From: Bacillota bacterium
Lineage (GTDB): Bacteria > Bacillota > Clostridia > Acetivibrionales > DSM-1351
DNA length: 38,224 nucleotides
Reading direction: 5' to 3'
NCBI GenBank assembly: GCA_023416275.1
Contig: JAEZIB010000164.1
Location: 1-38,224, forward strand
Shown here: one piece after another, positions 15,595-22,933 of the stretch
Layout: each line of letters starts with the position of its first letter
Numbering within the stretch: position 1 is the stretch's first letter
Translations under genes and position numbers: made by a program
The notes under the pieces: model-generated
Database searches by the model: none
The model's input: the letters and a program-made list of their open reading frames with translations, nothing else
Told to the model about the DNA's origin: nothing

Positions 15595-16041
15595 TTGATA
15601 GCAAGTGGCTTGGTGCTTTTATTAATTCTTGTTATTGGTTTGTTTGCATTAATTTCAATGAAGGAAGAGGCGTTAACTATGTCAAAATTGAGAAACATAT
15701 ATTTATATCTAGTAAGCTTTGTTGCATTAATGATGATAATAATTGGATTGATATTTACAGTACAGAATATTACTGATGTTTTGTTTCCTACTAATTACTA
15801 TTTTGAGGCAGCTCCTATTCAGAAGACTCCCTCTATGACAGAAGAAGAATTTAAGAAATATGAGGAAGAGCAGAAAATAAATGAGTATAATCAAAAAATG
15901 AATTATAAAAACCAATTAACAGATAGCAAAAAAAATGTAGCAAAGTCAATCGCTGTTGTAATAGTTGCATTACCCACTTTCTTTTATCACTGGAGAAAGA
16001 TAGAGAAGGAGAAGAAAGAATACACTATAAAAGAAGAATAA
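15595..16041 (+). CDS. Small membrane protein, three predicted helices (possibly DUF5671-like)
   Basis: The product is about 148 residues. Helices are predicted at about 3-21 (SGLVLLLILVIGLFALIS), 35-58 (IYLYLVSFVALMMIIIGLIF) and 115-132, with a charged Glu/Lys-rich cytoplasmic loop between helices 2 and 3 and a Lys/Glu-rich tail. The pattern around RNIYLYLVSFVALMMII recalls DUF5671-type membrane proteins; this is a weak resemblance. I chose TTG 15595 because GGAGG (15585-15589) lies 5 nt before it; the TTG at 15583 is part of that site. ATG 15679 would remove the first helix. Function unknown. It converges on the ArsR gene. Confidence 0.65.
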   Translation: MIASGLVLLLILVIGLFALISMKEEALTMSKLRNIYLYLVSFVALMMIIIGLIFTVQNITDVLFPTNYYFEAAPIQKTPSMTEEEFKKYEEEQKINEYNQKMNYKNQLTDSKKNVAKSIAVVIVALPTFFYHWRKIEKEKKEYTIKEE

Positions 16042-16107
16042 AAACTATAATTTTGATGTACTAAAGACAAAGTATTTAATCGAAGAAAAATTTGTATCTA
16101 GTTGATA

Positions 16108-16383
16108 TTATTCTTTTAAAAGTATTTTTACTATATTTATGATATCTTCGTCTATTACACGATAGCAAATCTCAAGTCCATTGCGTTCTCCATCAATAAT
16201 TCCAGCAGCTTTTAGCTTGGCAAGATGTTGGGATACTGTGGACTGAGGAAGATTCATACACTCTTGAATCTTGGTAACATTACATCCGCCCTCGATAAGT
16301 CCATTCACAATACATAGTCTTTGTGGGTGAGCTAAGGCTTTAAGTTTTTCCGCTTTTTTTTCAAACATTTTTAAGTTTATCAC
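16108..16383 (-). CDS. ArsR/SmtB-family winged-helix repressor
   Basis: The 91-residue DNA-binding repressor has the canonical ArsR fold: KALAHPQRLCIVNGLIEG, then the recognition helix LPQSTVSQHLAKLKAAGIID, and a wing with GERNGLEICYRV. Four cysteines (24, 34, 42, 73) occupy positions where this family can bind metals or sense thiols, but the classical ELCVC motif is absent, so the inducer is unclear. The start is GTG at 16383, with GGAGG 7 nt upstream. A good promoter overlaps a dyad (see 16439-16477), so it is probably autoregulated. No transporter or other target gene is adjacent; the next minus-strand segment upstream is a gene remnant. Confidence 0.88.
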   Translation of the reverse strand: MINLKMFEKKAEKLKALAHPQRLCIVNGLIEGGCNVTKIQECMNLPQSTVSQHLAKLKAAGIIDGERNGLEICYRVIDEDIINIVKILLKE

Positions 16384-16438
16384 AATTTTACCTCCATTAT
16401 CAATACAACGTTATATTTCATAGAAAAAACTCATATCA

Positions 16439-16477
16439 ATATATCAAAATAATAAGATATATCAATATAATTGTCAA
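16439..16477 (-). promoter_or_regulatory. arsR-family gene promoter with overlapping operator
   Basis: On the minus strand TTGACA (complement of 16472-16477) and TATTAT (complement of 16449-16454) are 17 bp apart. The dyad ATATATC (16439-16445) / GATATAT (16456-16462) brackets the -10 box, as expected for a repressor that controls its own gene. Confidence 0.55.
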
Positions 16478-16653
16478 TGGTTTATACTTTCAGAATTCAC
16501 AACAAATGCTCCCAAACTTATGCCATATACCTTCACGGTTTCACCATTTTTACACGCTACAATTGTATCTGTTCTCCAATCTGATTTAAACAAGCTATAA
16601 ATATTTACTACAAGCCATCCAACCCAATAAGGATGATATTCCTGTAAAGCTTG
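16474..16653 (-). pseudogene. Remnant of an unidentified gene (59 codons, no start)
   Basis: On the minus strand a frame is open from just after a TAG (complement of 16654-16656) to a TGA (complement of 16474-16476). It encodes a protein-like stretch including EYHPYWVGWLVVNIYSLFKS and TIVACKNGETVKVYGISLGA. There is no start codon with a ribosome binding site, and the stop overlaps the -35 box of the arsR-type promoter. It looks like the C-terminal piece of a lost gene. I do not recognise the family. Confidence 0.35.
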
Positions 16654-16660
16654 CTACAAT

Positions 16661-16693
16661 TTAAAAAAGATCTCTGAAAATAGAGATCTTTAA
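16661..16693 (-). terminator. Terminator of the small secreted protein gene
   Basis: AAAGATCTCT (16666-16675) pairs perfectly with AGAGATCTTT (16682-16691) around a 6-nt loop. On the minus strand the stem is followed by a run of T (complement of AAAAAA at 16663-16668), a textbook intrinsic terminator 36 bp past the stop of the gene at 16728. Confidence 0.8.
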
Positions 16694-16727
16694 ATGATTC
16701 AAATAAAGTTTTAAAAACAATTGGTAA

Positions 16728-17102
16728 CTATCTTGTAACATAGAATGTAATATAATCACTATCAATTGAATCTCCATCGGAATCATAAGCTATAACTTTA
16801 AATTTATACTTACCTGCTGCTAATACCCTACTGGGAATATTATAATAATCACTTGATATTCTTGTAGATTTAAGATAATATGTTCCAGTTGTTAAATTTT
16901 GTAATGTAACTAAATAATAAGAAGTTGCAGAAAGATCGTTATCCCATGTAAATCTTATTTCATATTTAGTATTATTAATAGTATTTCCAGAACCAGGATA
17001 TGTAATATTAACTCCTGAAGATGCACTTGCTGGTATTATTGAAAATACCGACATAACAATTGATAAAACTAACAATAATATAATACTTCTTTTTGCCTTC
17101 AT
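16728..17102 (-). CDS. Small secreted protein with one fibronectin/Ig-like beta domain
   Basis: The 124-residue precursor has a clear signal peptide (MKAKRSIILLLVLSIVMSVF, cleavage near ASA-SS at about 27-30). The mature part is one beta-sandwich-like domain: NITYPGSGNTINNTKYEIRF, then SYYLVTLQNLTTGTYYL and a closing strand YKFKVIAYDSDGDS...YITFYV. This resembles fibronectin type III or a Big-like domain. I chose ATG 17102 because TAAGGAGG lies 7-8 nt upstream; a longer frame to 17174 lacks a site and overlaps the promoter. A promoter (17146-17174) and terminator (16661-16693) make it a single-gene unit. Its role outside the cell is unknown. Confidence 0.8.
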   Translation of the reverse strand: MKAKRSIILLLVLSIVMSVFSIIPASASSGVNITYPGSGNTINNTKYEIRFTWDNDLSATSYYLVTLQNLTTGTYYLKSTRISSDYYNIPSRVLAAGKYKFKVIAYDSDGDSIDSDYITFYVTR

Positions 17103-17145
17103 AAAAGACCTCCTTATAAAATATGTAATATTTATTACCACCAAT

Positions 17146-17174
17146 ATTATATACAAAATATTACATAATTTCAA
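17146..17174 (-). promoter_or_regulatory. Promoter of the small secreted protein gene
   Basis: On the minus strand TTGAAA (complement of 17169-17174) and TATAAT (complement of 17146-17151) are 17 bp apart. Predicted start near 17139, leaving a leader of about 37 nt. Confidence 0.65.
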
Positions 17175-17352
17175 TATAATTATATTTATTGTATAAGTTT
17201 GTATTGTTTCTGTACATTTATTTAGATTGAATTAGAAAAATGCTATGTGAAAAGTTTGAATGAATAAATTAAATAATTATATTTATAATAAATATAGATA
17301 TTGAGTGATAAGGTTGAAGTAAACTATAAAATAGAAAGGAGGTGTCACGCTC

Positions 17353-17388
17353 ATGCCATTTCTATCAAGGAAATGTAAATTTCTTTAA
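17353..17388 (+). CDS. Possible 11-residue peptide ORF
   Basis: A very strong AAAGGAGG (17335-17342) is followed 10 nt later by ATG and 11 codons (MPFLSRKCKFL) to a TAA. The ribosome binding site is stronger than that of the 45-codon ORF just downstream. It may be a leader peptide or the stump of a frameshifted gene. Confidence 0.25.
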   Translation: MPFLSRKCKFL

Positions 17389-17422
17389 TGTTTTTTGAGA
17401 GAATATTAGGCATGGGCAACAA

Positions 17423-17560
17423 ATGGGCAAAAACAAAAAAAATAGAAATACTAAAAGCAAAGAGCAGGATGGAGCTTTCCCATCAAAGAATATAAAACAT
17501 GACCCACAGGCAGAAAGCGCAAGAGCGGTGTTTGGAAAGGAAACAGAAAAAACAGATTGA
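17423..17560 (+). CDS. Putative small basic protein (45 residues)
   Basis: The ORF encodes a hydrophilic Lys/Asn/Glu-rich protein beginning MGKNKKNRNTKSKEQDGAF and ending with DPQAESARAVFGKETEKTD. The composition suggests a small spore- or nucleic-acid-associated protein, but I do not recognise a family. There is no good ribosome binding site (only AGG about 12 nt upstream), while a strong one lies further upstream at 17335. The frame is closed by a TGA at 17396-17398, so no earlier start exists. It could be translated after reinitiation from the 11-codon ORF. Confidence 0.4.
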   Translation: MGKNKKNRNTKSKEQDGAFPSKNIKHDPQAESARAVFGKETEKTD

Positions 17561-17652
17561 TAGCTATAAATGTTTCTGGTAGAAGTAGTTACGGAAATGA
17601 AGGAGTATTATATACTGCTACTGTATTTTTAGCCACTGAATATTCTGCGTAA
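17557..17652 (+). pseudogene. Remnant of a fibronectin-III-like domain
   Basis: One frame reads IAINVSGRSSYGNEGVLYTA (from 17560) and ends at TAA 17650-17652. The SGRSSYGNEG and terminal strand pattern is typical of the end of a fibronectin type III repeat. It has no start or ribosome binding site and directly follows the 45-codon ORF in another frame, so it is probably the stump of a lost extracellular protein. Confidence 0.35.
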
Positions 17653-17727
17653 GTAGCAGGAGTTATTCTTCGTATTGATACGGATATAAATGTGTTTAAA
17701 AGCTAATATGCTAGCAAAATTTTGTAT

Positions 17728-17772
17728 AAAAGAGGTTAACAGTTTTTAATAATCTGTAACCTCTTTTATAAT
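17728..17772. terminator. Bidirectional terminator
   Basis: AAAAGAGGTTA plus CAG (17728-17742, one bulged A) pairs with CTG plus TAACCTCTTTT (17754-17767). A-rich and T-rich flanks fit use on both strands. It separates the plus-strand remnants from the minus-strand gene ending at 17821. Confidence 0.7.
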
Positions 17773-17820
17773 TTCTGTATTTTAATAATTCTTATATACT
17801 TTTTTAACGCAATGTCTACA

Positions 17821-20082
17821 TTACCACTTAACAATATCTGTAAGCTTGTAATTTCCGGCATTGTCAGCTTTTAAGGTATAACACCAGCTAAATTTATTAT
17901 TAACATAGTTTTTTCCAGAGTATTTAATTGCAATCTCTTCTAAAACATATGCTCTGTATTGTTTGTTTTCGTAGTCGTAATCAATTGCATAAATTTCATA
18001 ATTAGTGAGCTTTTCTTTTGTATTTTTCTTATAGAGGTTTTGAACCAGCTTTTTTTGTGAATTGTATAAATTGCTCCCTTTTAGAAGACAGCCTTCAACT
18101 TTTGAAAATTTGTTGCTGTTTATAGCTTCAATAATATTTTTTTCATAAGAGTTTATAACATTTTCAATTGATTTAACATCGCTGGCCTTAATATCGTAGG
18201 ATATTAAATTTATTTTTTTGCTAATTATCTTTTTATCGAAGGAATTCCAAAAGGCTCCCTTTGTATCAATGATGCTCGTTAATTGCCCGTATGGAATTTC
18301 AAATTCAATAAAGCCAGCAGCGAAGGAGGCAATTTCATAAGGAGCATAATATACTTTTATAGAGTCTTGGACAATAATAAAGGGCTGTTCTTGTGAAACG
18401 TTTACCTTGTCAACAAAGTAGCCAATTTGTCCAGATATATCACCAATCCTTTTATTTAAGGTAACTTGGTTATTTACAATAGAAGTAAGCTTCTCTGAAT
18501 ACTTGCTATTGGCTTTAAACAGATCTTTCAGCGTATAGAAAGCTCCAGTATTTGTATCAATATATAAATATTCTTTTGAAGGCATACCATGGGCAGCACC
18601 AATAGGATACCAATAACCTGATTTTTCAACAATAAGCAAATTCTTATTTTTCTGAATGCTATAGATAATAGAAATATCTTCATAGTATTCTTCGTCTGAG
18701 TACTTTGCATTGTCATCGGTGTTACTCTTTATTTCGACTGGATTACTTTCATATCCATCAAGGAAGACTTTCTTAAGCTTTTCATTAACTGTTTTCTGAA
18801 TAACATTATCTTTCATACCTTTTATTTCAGGATATTCAATATATGTAAGGTAGTCTCTTCTGTACTTGAGCTTATTAACACTTATATTATTGCCTAGAGG
18901 TATTGTTTCATTTTTTTGCCATATGATATTACCATTCTTGTTAAAATATATTAAACCACCATCAACCTCGGCTTTTATAATATCTCCAAGGAATTCCATA
19001 TGTCCAATACCTTTAAGCTGTGGAAGATTCTCTGCAATATTACCCTCTCTATCAATGAAAAGGGTAGTGGTATTCTTGTTTGCAATTGCATATTCACCGT
19101 CAAACTCTGAAATATTATTAAACTTGTAGTCTGTTAGAAGCTCACCTTTAATATTCATTAGCGCTTTAGGTGCATAGTAATTACTAAACAAGTTAAAGTT
19201 CTTTGCAACAGCATATAAACCCTTTCCAAGATATGTAACATAAGAATACTCTGGTTTTACAACGTATTCACCTTTTTTATTTATCAGGCCATAGCGCTGT
19301 CCATATTCTCCATGAGATATACTTGCTACAGCATACCCATCCTTGAAGGGTTCTGCTGATTTAAATTGTGGTTTTATAGCGACAGTCCCATTTAGGAGCT
19401 TATATCCGGCCATATTGCTTTTATCATCGTAATATAAAGTAAGTCCCTCAGATGAACGATAATAATTATAGCTCTTTAGAGTTTCTAGAACCTTACCTTT
19501 TTTATCTATGACAGAATATATACCAGCACTTACCTCAACTATAGCCTTTCTATTATTAAAAGGTTCCACACTGAGATATTTTGCGGGTATTACTATTTTA
19601 CCTTTCAAATCCATAAAACCATAGCCCTTTTTTTGTGAATCATAAAAGCTAAATAGGCTGTCAGAATAATTATCAAGAGAATATTTGCTTTGTAAAACTA
19701 CTTTACCTGTTTCATCAACAACAACTGAGGATGTTTTATCAGTTACTATTATAGCCAAACCATTTTTAAACTCAGGTGTATATGAGATAAATGGACCTGA
19801 TACAACCTTACCTGATTTGTTAATAAAATAAACATCCCCGTAATCGCTTTGATACTTATTATTATTTTTGACAATTGCTATTCCTTTGTCATTAAATTCT
19901 GCTGCATAGTCATATGTGGGCTTAATAATAAATAGTCCCGTTTGATCTATGTAACCCCACTTGCTTCCAGCACTGGTTGCTTCCAAAGCTGGCAGGAGCG
20001 TTGTTTCTTCAGCTCCTGCATTAATATTAAAACTTGTAAAAAATATAACTAACAACAATAAAAAGGCAATGTTTTTTTTCAT
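17821..20082 (-). CDS. Secreted WG-repeat protein with DUF4163/DUF3298 domains
   Basis: The 753-residue precursor begins with a signal peptide (MKKNIAFLLLLVIFFTSFNI, cleavage near AGA-EE). Residues about 35-385 are roughly eight WG (KWG) repeats, for example KWGYIDQTGLFIIKPTYDYA, GYGFMDLKGKIVIPAKY and YGLINKKGEYVVKPEYSYV; these form a repeat beta structure. Residues about 390-470 match DUF4163 (PdaC-like) and about 480-620 match DUF3298 (YPIGAAHGMPSKEYLYID, TLKDLF). A short Lys-rich C-terminal domain follows. I chose ATG 20082, with TTAAGGAG upstream, over a frame reaching 20109. It is probably anchored near the cell wall. Its exact function is unknown; the RsiV/PdaC-like part suggests wall sensing or lysozyme-like ligand binding, but no sigma factor is adjacent. 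Confidence 0.85.
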   Translation of the reverse strand: MKKNIAFLLLLVIFFTSFNINAGAEETTLLPALEATSAGSKWGYIDQTGLFIIKPTYDYAAEFNDKGIAIVKNNNKYQSDYGDVYFINKSGKVVSGPFISYTPEFKNGLAIIVTDKTSSVVVDETGKVVLQSKYSLDNYSDSLFSFYDSQKKGYGFMDLKGKIVIPAKYLSVEPFNNRKAIVEVSAGIYSVIDKKGKVLETLKSYNYYRSSEGLTLYYDDKSNMAGYKLLNGTVAIKPQFKSAEPFKDGYAVASISHGEYGQRYGLINKKGEYVVKPEYSYVTYLGKGLYAVAKNFNLFSNYYAPKALMNIKGELLTDYKFNNISEFDGEYAIANKNTTTLFIDREGNIAENLPQLKGIGHMEFLGDIIKAEVDGGLIYFNKNGNIIWQKNETIPLGNNISVNKLKYRRDYLTYIEYPEIKGMKDNVIQKTVNEKLKKVFLDGYESNPVEIKSNTDDNAKYSDEEYYEDISIIYSIQKNKNLLIVEKSGYWYPIGAAHGMPSKEYLYIDTNTGAFYTLKDLFKANSKYSEKLTSIVNNQVTLNKRIGDISGQIGYFVDKVNVSQEQPFIIVQDSIKVYYAPYEIASFAAGFIEFEIPYGQLTSIIDTKGAFWNSFDKKIISKKINLISYDIKASDVKSIENVINSYEKNIIEAINSNKFSKVEGCLLKGSNLYNSQKKLVQNLYKKNTKEKLTNYEIYAIDYDYENKQYRAYVLEEIAIKYSGKNYVNNKFSWCYTLKADNAGNYKLTDIVKW

Positions 20083-20105
20083 AAGTGCAGCTCTCCTTAA
20101 AATAC

Positions 20106-20131
20106 GCACTCAACTTTCCGCACGATAGACT
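20106..20131 (-). repeat. End fragment of the 137-bp dispersed repeat
   Basis: ACTCAACTTTCCGCACGATA then GACTTTT matches the outer end of the repeat (reverse complement of 34510-34536). TCCGCA here and TGCGGA at about 20180 form an inverted repeat across the gap between the two minus-strand genes. Confidence 0.45.
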
Positions 20132-20194
20132 TTTTAATAAGCAAAAGTTGATACTTTATATATACAAGTATATATCAGCTGCGGAAAAAAGAGG

Positions 20195-21385
20195 TTACAA
20201 TTTAGAAATACTTTTTTGCTTTCCATTATAACCAGCATCACCGTAAGGCTGAAGTTTTTCAAGCCATTTCTTTTCTAGCTGCTTTAATTCGTAATGCTTG
20301 TCAAAGAAACCATCTGTTTTTTCTTCTAGAACCTCCAATATTTCAAAGGAAAAGGCATCTTCACCGTAAAGATTCCAGTCCTCCTGCAATTGTTTGTTTC
20401 TGAAGCCATTGCTGCGAAGCATCATTTGTGTGCTTTTCATTGTCTTTAAATCTAAAGTAGAGCGAACCAGTACTTTTTGATTTTTTAAGTTTTTGATCTG
20501 GTATATGCCTGCTTCAATTTTAATTTCTTTATATTTTTGAATTAATTCTTTTCTATGATTCATCTCTCTATCCTCCGTAACATTTGTAGAGCTAATATTT
20601 TCTATGTCAGCAGCAGACTCTTCTTTGAGCCAATATTGACTACAATCTGGCTTTCTACTCATAAATCCGTATTCAATTAGATACCTTCTTATGGTCGCAA
20701 AATCTGGATAAATGGTCTTTAATATTTCATTAACCTGCTTTTCTGTATATATTTGCTTATGCTTAAAATGCTTAATTATCTGGCGCAGCACAACCAGCTT
20801 GCTTTTTTCCTTCATATCAAAGGTCTTAAGTGGGCCTTCAGGACCTTGAATAAAGTATTTTTGTATTATTTTTTCATTCTCATCCTCAGTAATTTTATAT
20901 CGATCATCTAGCATTGTGGCTGTTTTATGTGGTGTTATAAGTTCAGAGGCTTGTTTTTCGGTTTTGTTATTTTCTTTTAGAAGCTCCATTAACACAAGAA
21001 AAATTTTGGCTTGGTGCTCTTTTTCTTTCAAGACAAAGCGATGATTTCTAATGGTAGAGCTGCTACCAATACCTAACTCCTGCTGAATCTCACTATCAGA
21101 TTTACCTTGATAAAATAGCTTTATTAGATTATTCTGGTGCTCAGAAATACCAGTGATTTTCTTTTCTAAATTAATAAGATATTCAAATACTGAGTTGTGA
21201 GCAGCTTCTATATGAATACGCATATATTTTTCGGCTTCAAAATAACATCCTTGTTCTTGATAAATAATGCCCTTCTCAATTTTTTTGCCGCAAAGCAAAC
21301 ATACATACTGTTCAGCTTCTTCGATATAACCTTTTTTTATAGAAGCAATGGGGGCATTCCAAAATAATTCTGTAATTTTAGACAT
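20195..21385 (-). CDS. Zinc-finger / LuxR-like HTH / DUF2087 / GIY-YIG-like multidomain protein
   Basis: The 396-residue protein has four parts. Residues 25-65 hold a Cys29-X2-Cys32 ... His58-X4-His63 arrangement that could bind zinc. Residues about 75-125 look like a LuxR/sigma-4-like helix-turn-helix (DSEIQQELGIGSSSTIRNHR). Residues about 165-250 match DUF2087 (LRQIIKHFKHKQIYTEKQVN, IRRYLIEYGFMSR). Residues about 290-390 resemble a GIY-YIG nuclease domain: AGIYQIKN at the GIY strand, LQEDWNLYGEDAFSFEILE, and LEKKWLEKLQPYGDAGYN. The second motif is VLVRS instead of YVG, so catalysis may be reduced or lost. ATG 21385 is preferred; a GTG at 21394 is possible (GTAAAGGATG upstream). A promoter with an overlapping dyad (21431-21470) suggests self-regulation. 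DUF2087/HTH proteins are usually transcription regulators; any nuclease role is inference. Confidence 0.75.
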   Translation of the reverse strand: MSKITELFWNAPIASIKKGYIEEAEQYVCLLCGKKIEKGIIYQEQGCYFEAEKYMRIHIEAAHNSVFEYLINLEKKITGISEHQNNLIKLFYQGKSDSEIQQELGIGSSSTIRNHRFVLKEKEHQAKIFLVLMELLKENNKTEKQASELITPHKTATMLDDRYKITEDENEKIIQKYFIQGPEGPLKTFDMKEKSKLVVLRQIIKHFKHKQIYTEKQVNEILKTIYPDFATIRRYLIEYGFMSRKPDCSQYWLKEESAADIENISSTNVTEDREMNHRKELIQKYKEIKIEAGIYQIKNLKNQKVLVRSTLDLKTMKSTQMMLRSNGFRNKQLQEDWNLYGEDAFSFEILEVLEEKTDGFFDKHYELKQLEKKWLEKLQPYGDAGYNGKQKSISKL

Positions 21386-21430
21386 TGTGTACACATCCTT
21401 TACTAGTCAGTTAAATAAAACAAAATCAAA

Positions 21431-21470
21431 TTATGTTTGTTTATATACGAACATAATACAACAATGTCTA
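21431..21470 (-). promoter_or_regulatory. Promoter of the GIY-YIG/DUF2087 gene with dyad operator
   Basis: On the minus strand TAGACA (complement of 21465-21470) and TATATA (21442-21447) are 17 bp apart. A perfect inverted repeat, TTATGTT (21431-21437) and AACATAA (21450-21456), brackets the -10 box symmetrically. Confidence 0.5.
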
Positions 21471-21488
21471 TTAAAGTGTCAATAGGAT

Positions 21489-21534
21489 AATAAAAAACCA
21501 ACTAATAGACTAAACTATATTAGTTGGTTTTTGG
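21489..21534 (-). terminator. Strong terminator downstream of the BtrH-like gene
   Basis: AAAAACCAACTAATA (21493-21507) pairs perfectly with TATTAGTTGGTTTTT (21518-21532), 15 bp with a 10-nt loop. A-tract and T-tract flanks allow use in both directions; on the minus strand it ends the gene at 21615. Confidence 0.85.
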
Positions 21535-21537
21535 GTT

Positions 21538-21602
21538 TTGGCGATAGGCTATTGATAAGCTTGCCGACAGATAGAATTTTTGTGTGAGAAAGCTAAGTCA
21601 AT
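21538..21602 (+). repeat. Right-half fragment of the 137-bp dispersed repeat
   Basis: TTGGCGATAGGCTATTGATA followed by AGCTTGCCGACAGATAG and TTTTTGTGTGAGAAAG aligns with 25061-25117 (TTGGCAACAAACCATTGATA ... CCGCACCAATAG ... ATGTGCGAAG). Confidence 0.5.
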
Positions 21603-21614
21603 TATTTTATGAAC

Positions 21615-22562
21615 CTAAACTAGGGGTTTATATGCTATCAGCTTTGACCACATATCTCTTTCTTTTATAAAGAGTTCACTTATGCGTTTTTCAACCTTTT
21701 CTATTTCTGAAAATTTCTTGCGTAAACAGTAGTTAAAGAAAATATTCTTAACCAGCATCCACTTTTTAATCATTTCATCTGCCGATATAATAAGCTCATC
21801 AGAGAGCTCCTTGCTGATAAAACCGCTATTTTTTAGATTTTCAAAGAATATGATATTTCCCTTCATCCTGTTAGATATTTTTCCGAATTCATATGTATAG
21901 TGATGGACATTTGTAAGCTCGGTAAGAGGACGTTCTTCGTCTAAAGCATGTTTTCTTTCAATAAACTTATCCAATCTAAGTATCAACCTTTCGGCTTCTG
22001 CTTTAATTTTATCAAAATCTAAGACATAGGGCTTAAGATTACTATTTTTAAATGTAATAATTCTATAATCTTCAAAGTCTTGCTTGAACTCTGAATGAAA
22101 AGCCTGGATAACACTTTGTGTAGGTATTTTGCGTATTTCATAGCTTAAACTGACATCATCTTCAATGGCATAAAATACATCTTCTTCTTCATCAAATCCA
22201 ATAATAAATGCAAAATGATTAGAATGTATTCTGTTATAATATGCACAGTCCTTATTCCAGTAGAATAAATCAACATACAAGGTTATATAGGGATTATTAA
22301 TAATAATGTTCTTTAGTTCCGGAAGAAAATCTTCTTTATTGGAAAAATTATATCTGTTAAAAACAAAGATGTTGTCTCCAAAAAAATCATAGAATTCTTT
22401 GGTGTAATCTAGCCGGAAAGGGCAGAAATGATACTCGTAACTGTTTGAATAATTAAGAGGCACATAGCTGGGGTGTTCCTTTTGAAGAATTGAAATAAAC
22501 ATATTCGTAATGCAATTTCCCCAAAATTCATTGTAGGGAACTATTTCATTTATATGCTTCAT
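21615..22562 (-). CDS. BtrH N-terminal-domain protein (papain-like acyltransferase/peptidase fold)
   Basis: The 315-residue cytoplasmic protein has a BtrH-like N-terminal half. In butirosin biosynthesis BtrH moves an aminoacyl group from a carrier protein to an aminoglycoside, using a papain-like Cys-His-Asp arrangement. Here the candidates are Cys17 (EFWGNCITNMF), His113 or His116 (RIHSNHFAFIIGFD) and Asp134/135 (FYAIEDDVS). Residues about 185-315 are helical, like the DUF4872-type C-terminal region. Members elsewhere occur near NRPS, lanthipeptide or lipid-tailoring genes, but no carrier protein or synthetase gene is present in this window. ATG 22562 is preceded by GGAGG at 8 nt. It is a single-gene unit ended by the strong terminator at 21489-21534. 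The substrate is unknown. Confidence 0.7.
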   Translation of the reverse strand: MKHINEIVPYNEFWGNCITNMFISILQKEHPSYVPLNYSNSYEYHFCPFRLDYTKEFYDFFGDNIFVFNRYNFSNKEDFLPELKNIIINNPYITLYVDLFYWNKDCAYYNRIHSNHFAFIIGFDEEEDVFYAIEDDVSLSYEIRKIPTQSVIQAFHSEFKQDFEDYRIITFKNSNLKPYVLDFDKIKAEAERLILRLDKFIERKHALDEERPLTELTNVHHYTYEFGKISNRMKGNIIFFENLKNSGFISKELSDELIISADEMIKKWMLVKNIFFNYCLRKKFSEIEKVEKRISELFIKERDMWSKLIAYKPLV

Positions 22563-22803
22563 AAAAATAACCTCCAAAATAAATTTATAACACTAATTGA
22601 AAAGAAATGTTAAAAACCAAGAGATGTAAAATAGTATAATTCTAAGAACATTATAATATCAAAAAATTACCTAAACAATACAATTTAGTATGCATTTATA
22701 TTAATTTTGTTATTATTACTATAATGCCATAAAAGGACTTGTTTTGGAATTTAATGCATTGAATGTGTATGAAGTATTTAAATAGCAAACCATCTGAATA
22801 AAA

Positions 22804-22867
22804 ACAGTAATATACTGTCAATAATTTAAATACAAATAAATAAGACGATTTTGGAGAAAATTTCTCC
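22804..22867 (+). promoter_or_regulatory. Two short palindromes upstream of the AbiL-like pair
   Basis: ACAGTA (22804-22809) / TACTGT (22813-22818) is a 6-bp dyad with a 3-bp centre, and GGAGAAA (22853-22859) / TTTCTCC (22861-22867) is a 7-bp hairpin with a single-base loop just before the ribosome binding site. The first is operator-like; the second could limit ribosome access. I see no convincing -10/-35 pair. The rest of 22563-22800 holds nothing I can identify. Confidence 0.35.
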
Positions 22868-22933
22868 GAAACATTTACATTCTATGGAGGTATTGCTATA
22901 ATGGACATACAAAGGGTTAAAGAGGTGAATGGT

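Noticed and set aside
20108..20190. TCCGCA/TGCGGA inverted repeat as a terminator of the GIY-YIG gene
   Set aside because: The arms are only 6 bp and about 60 bp apart; the left arm is part of a repeat fragment, so a specific terminator role is not supported.
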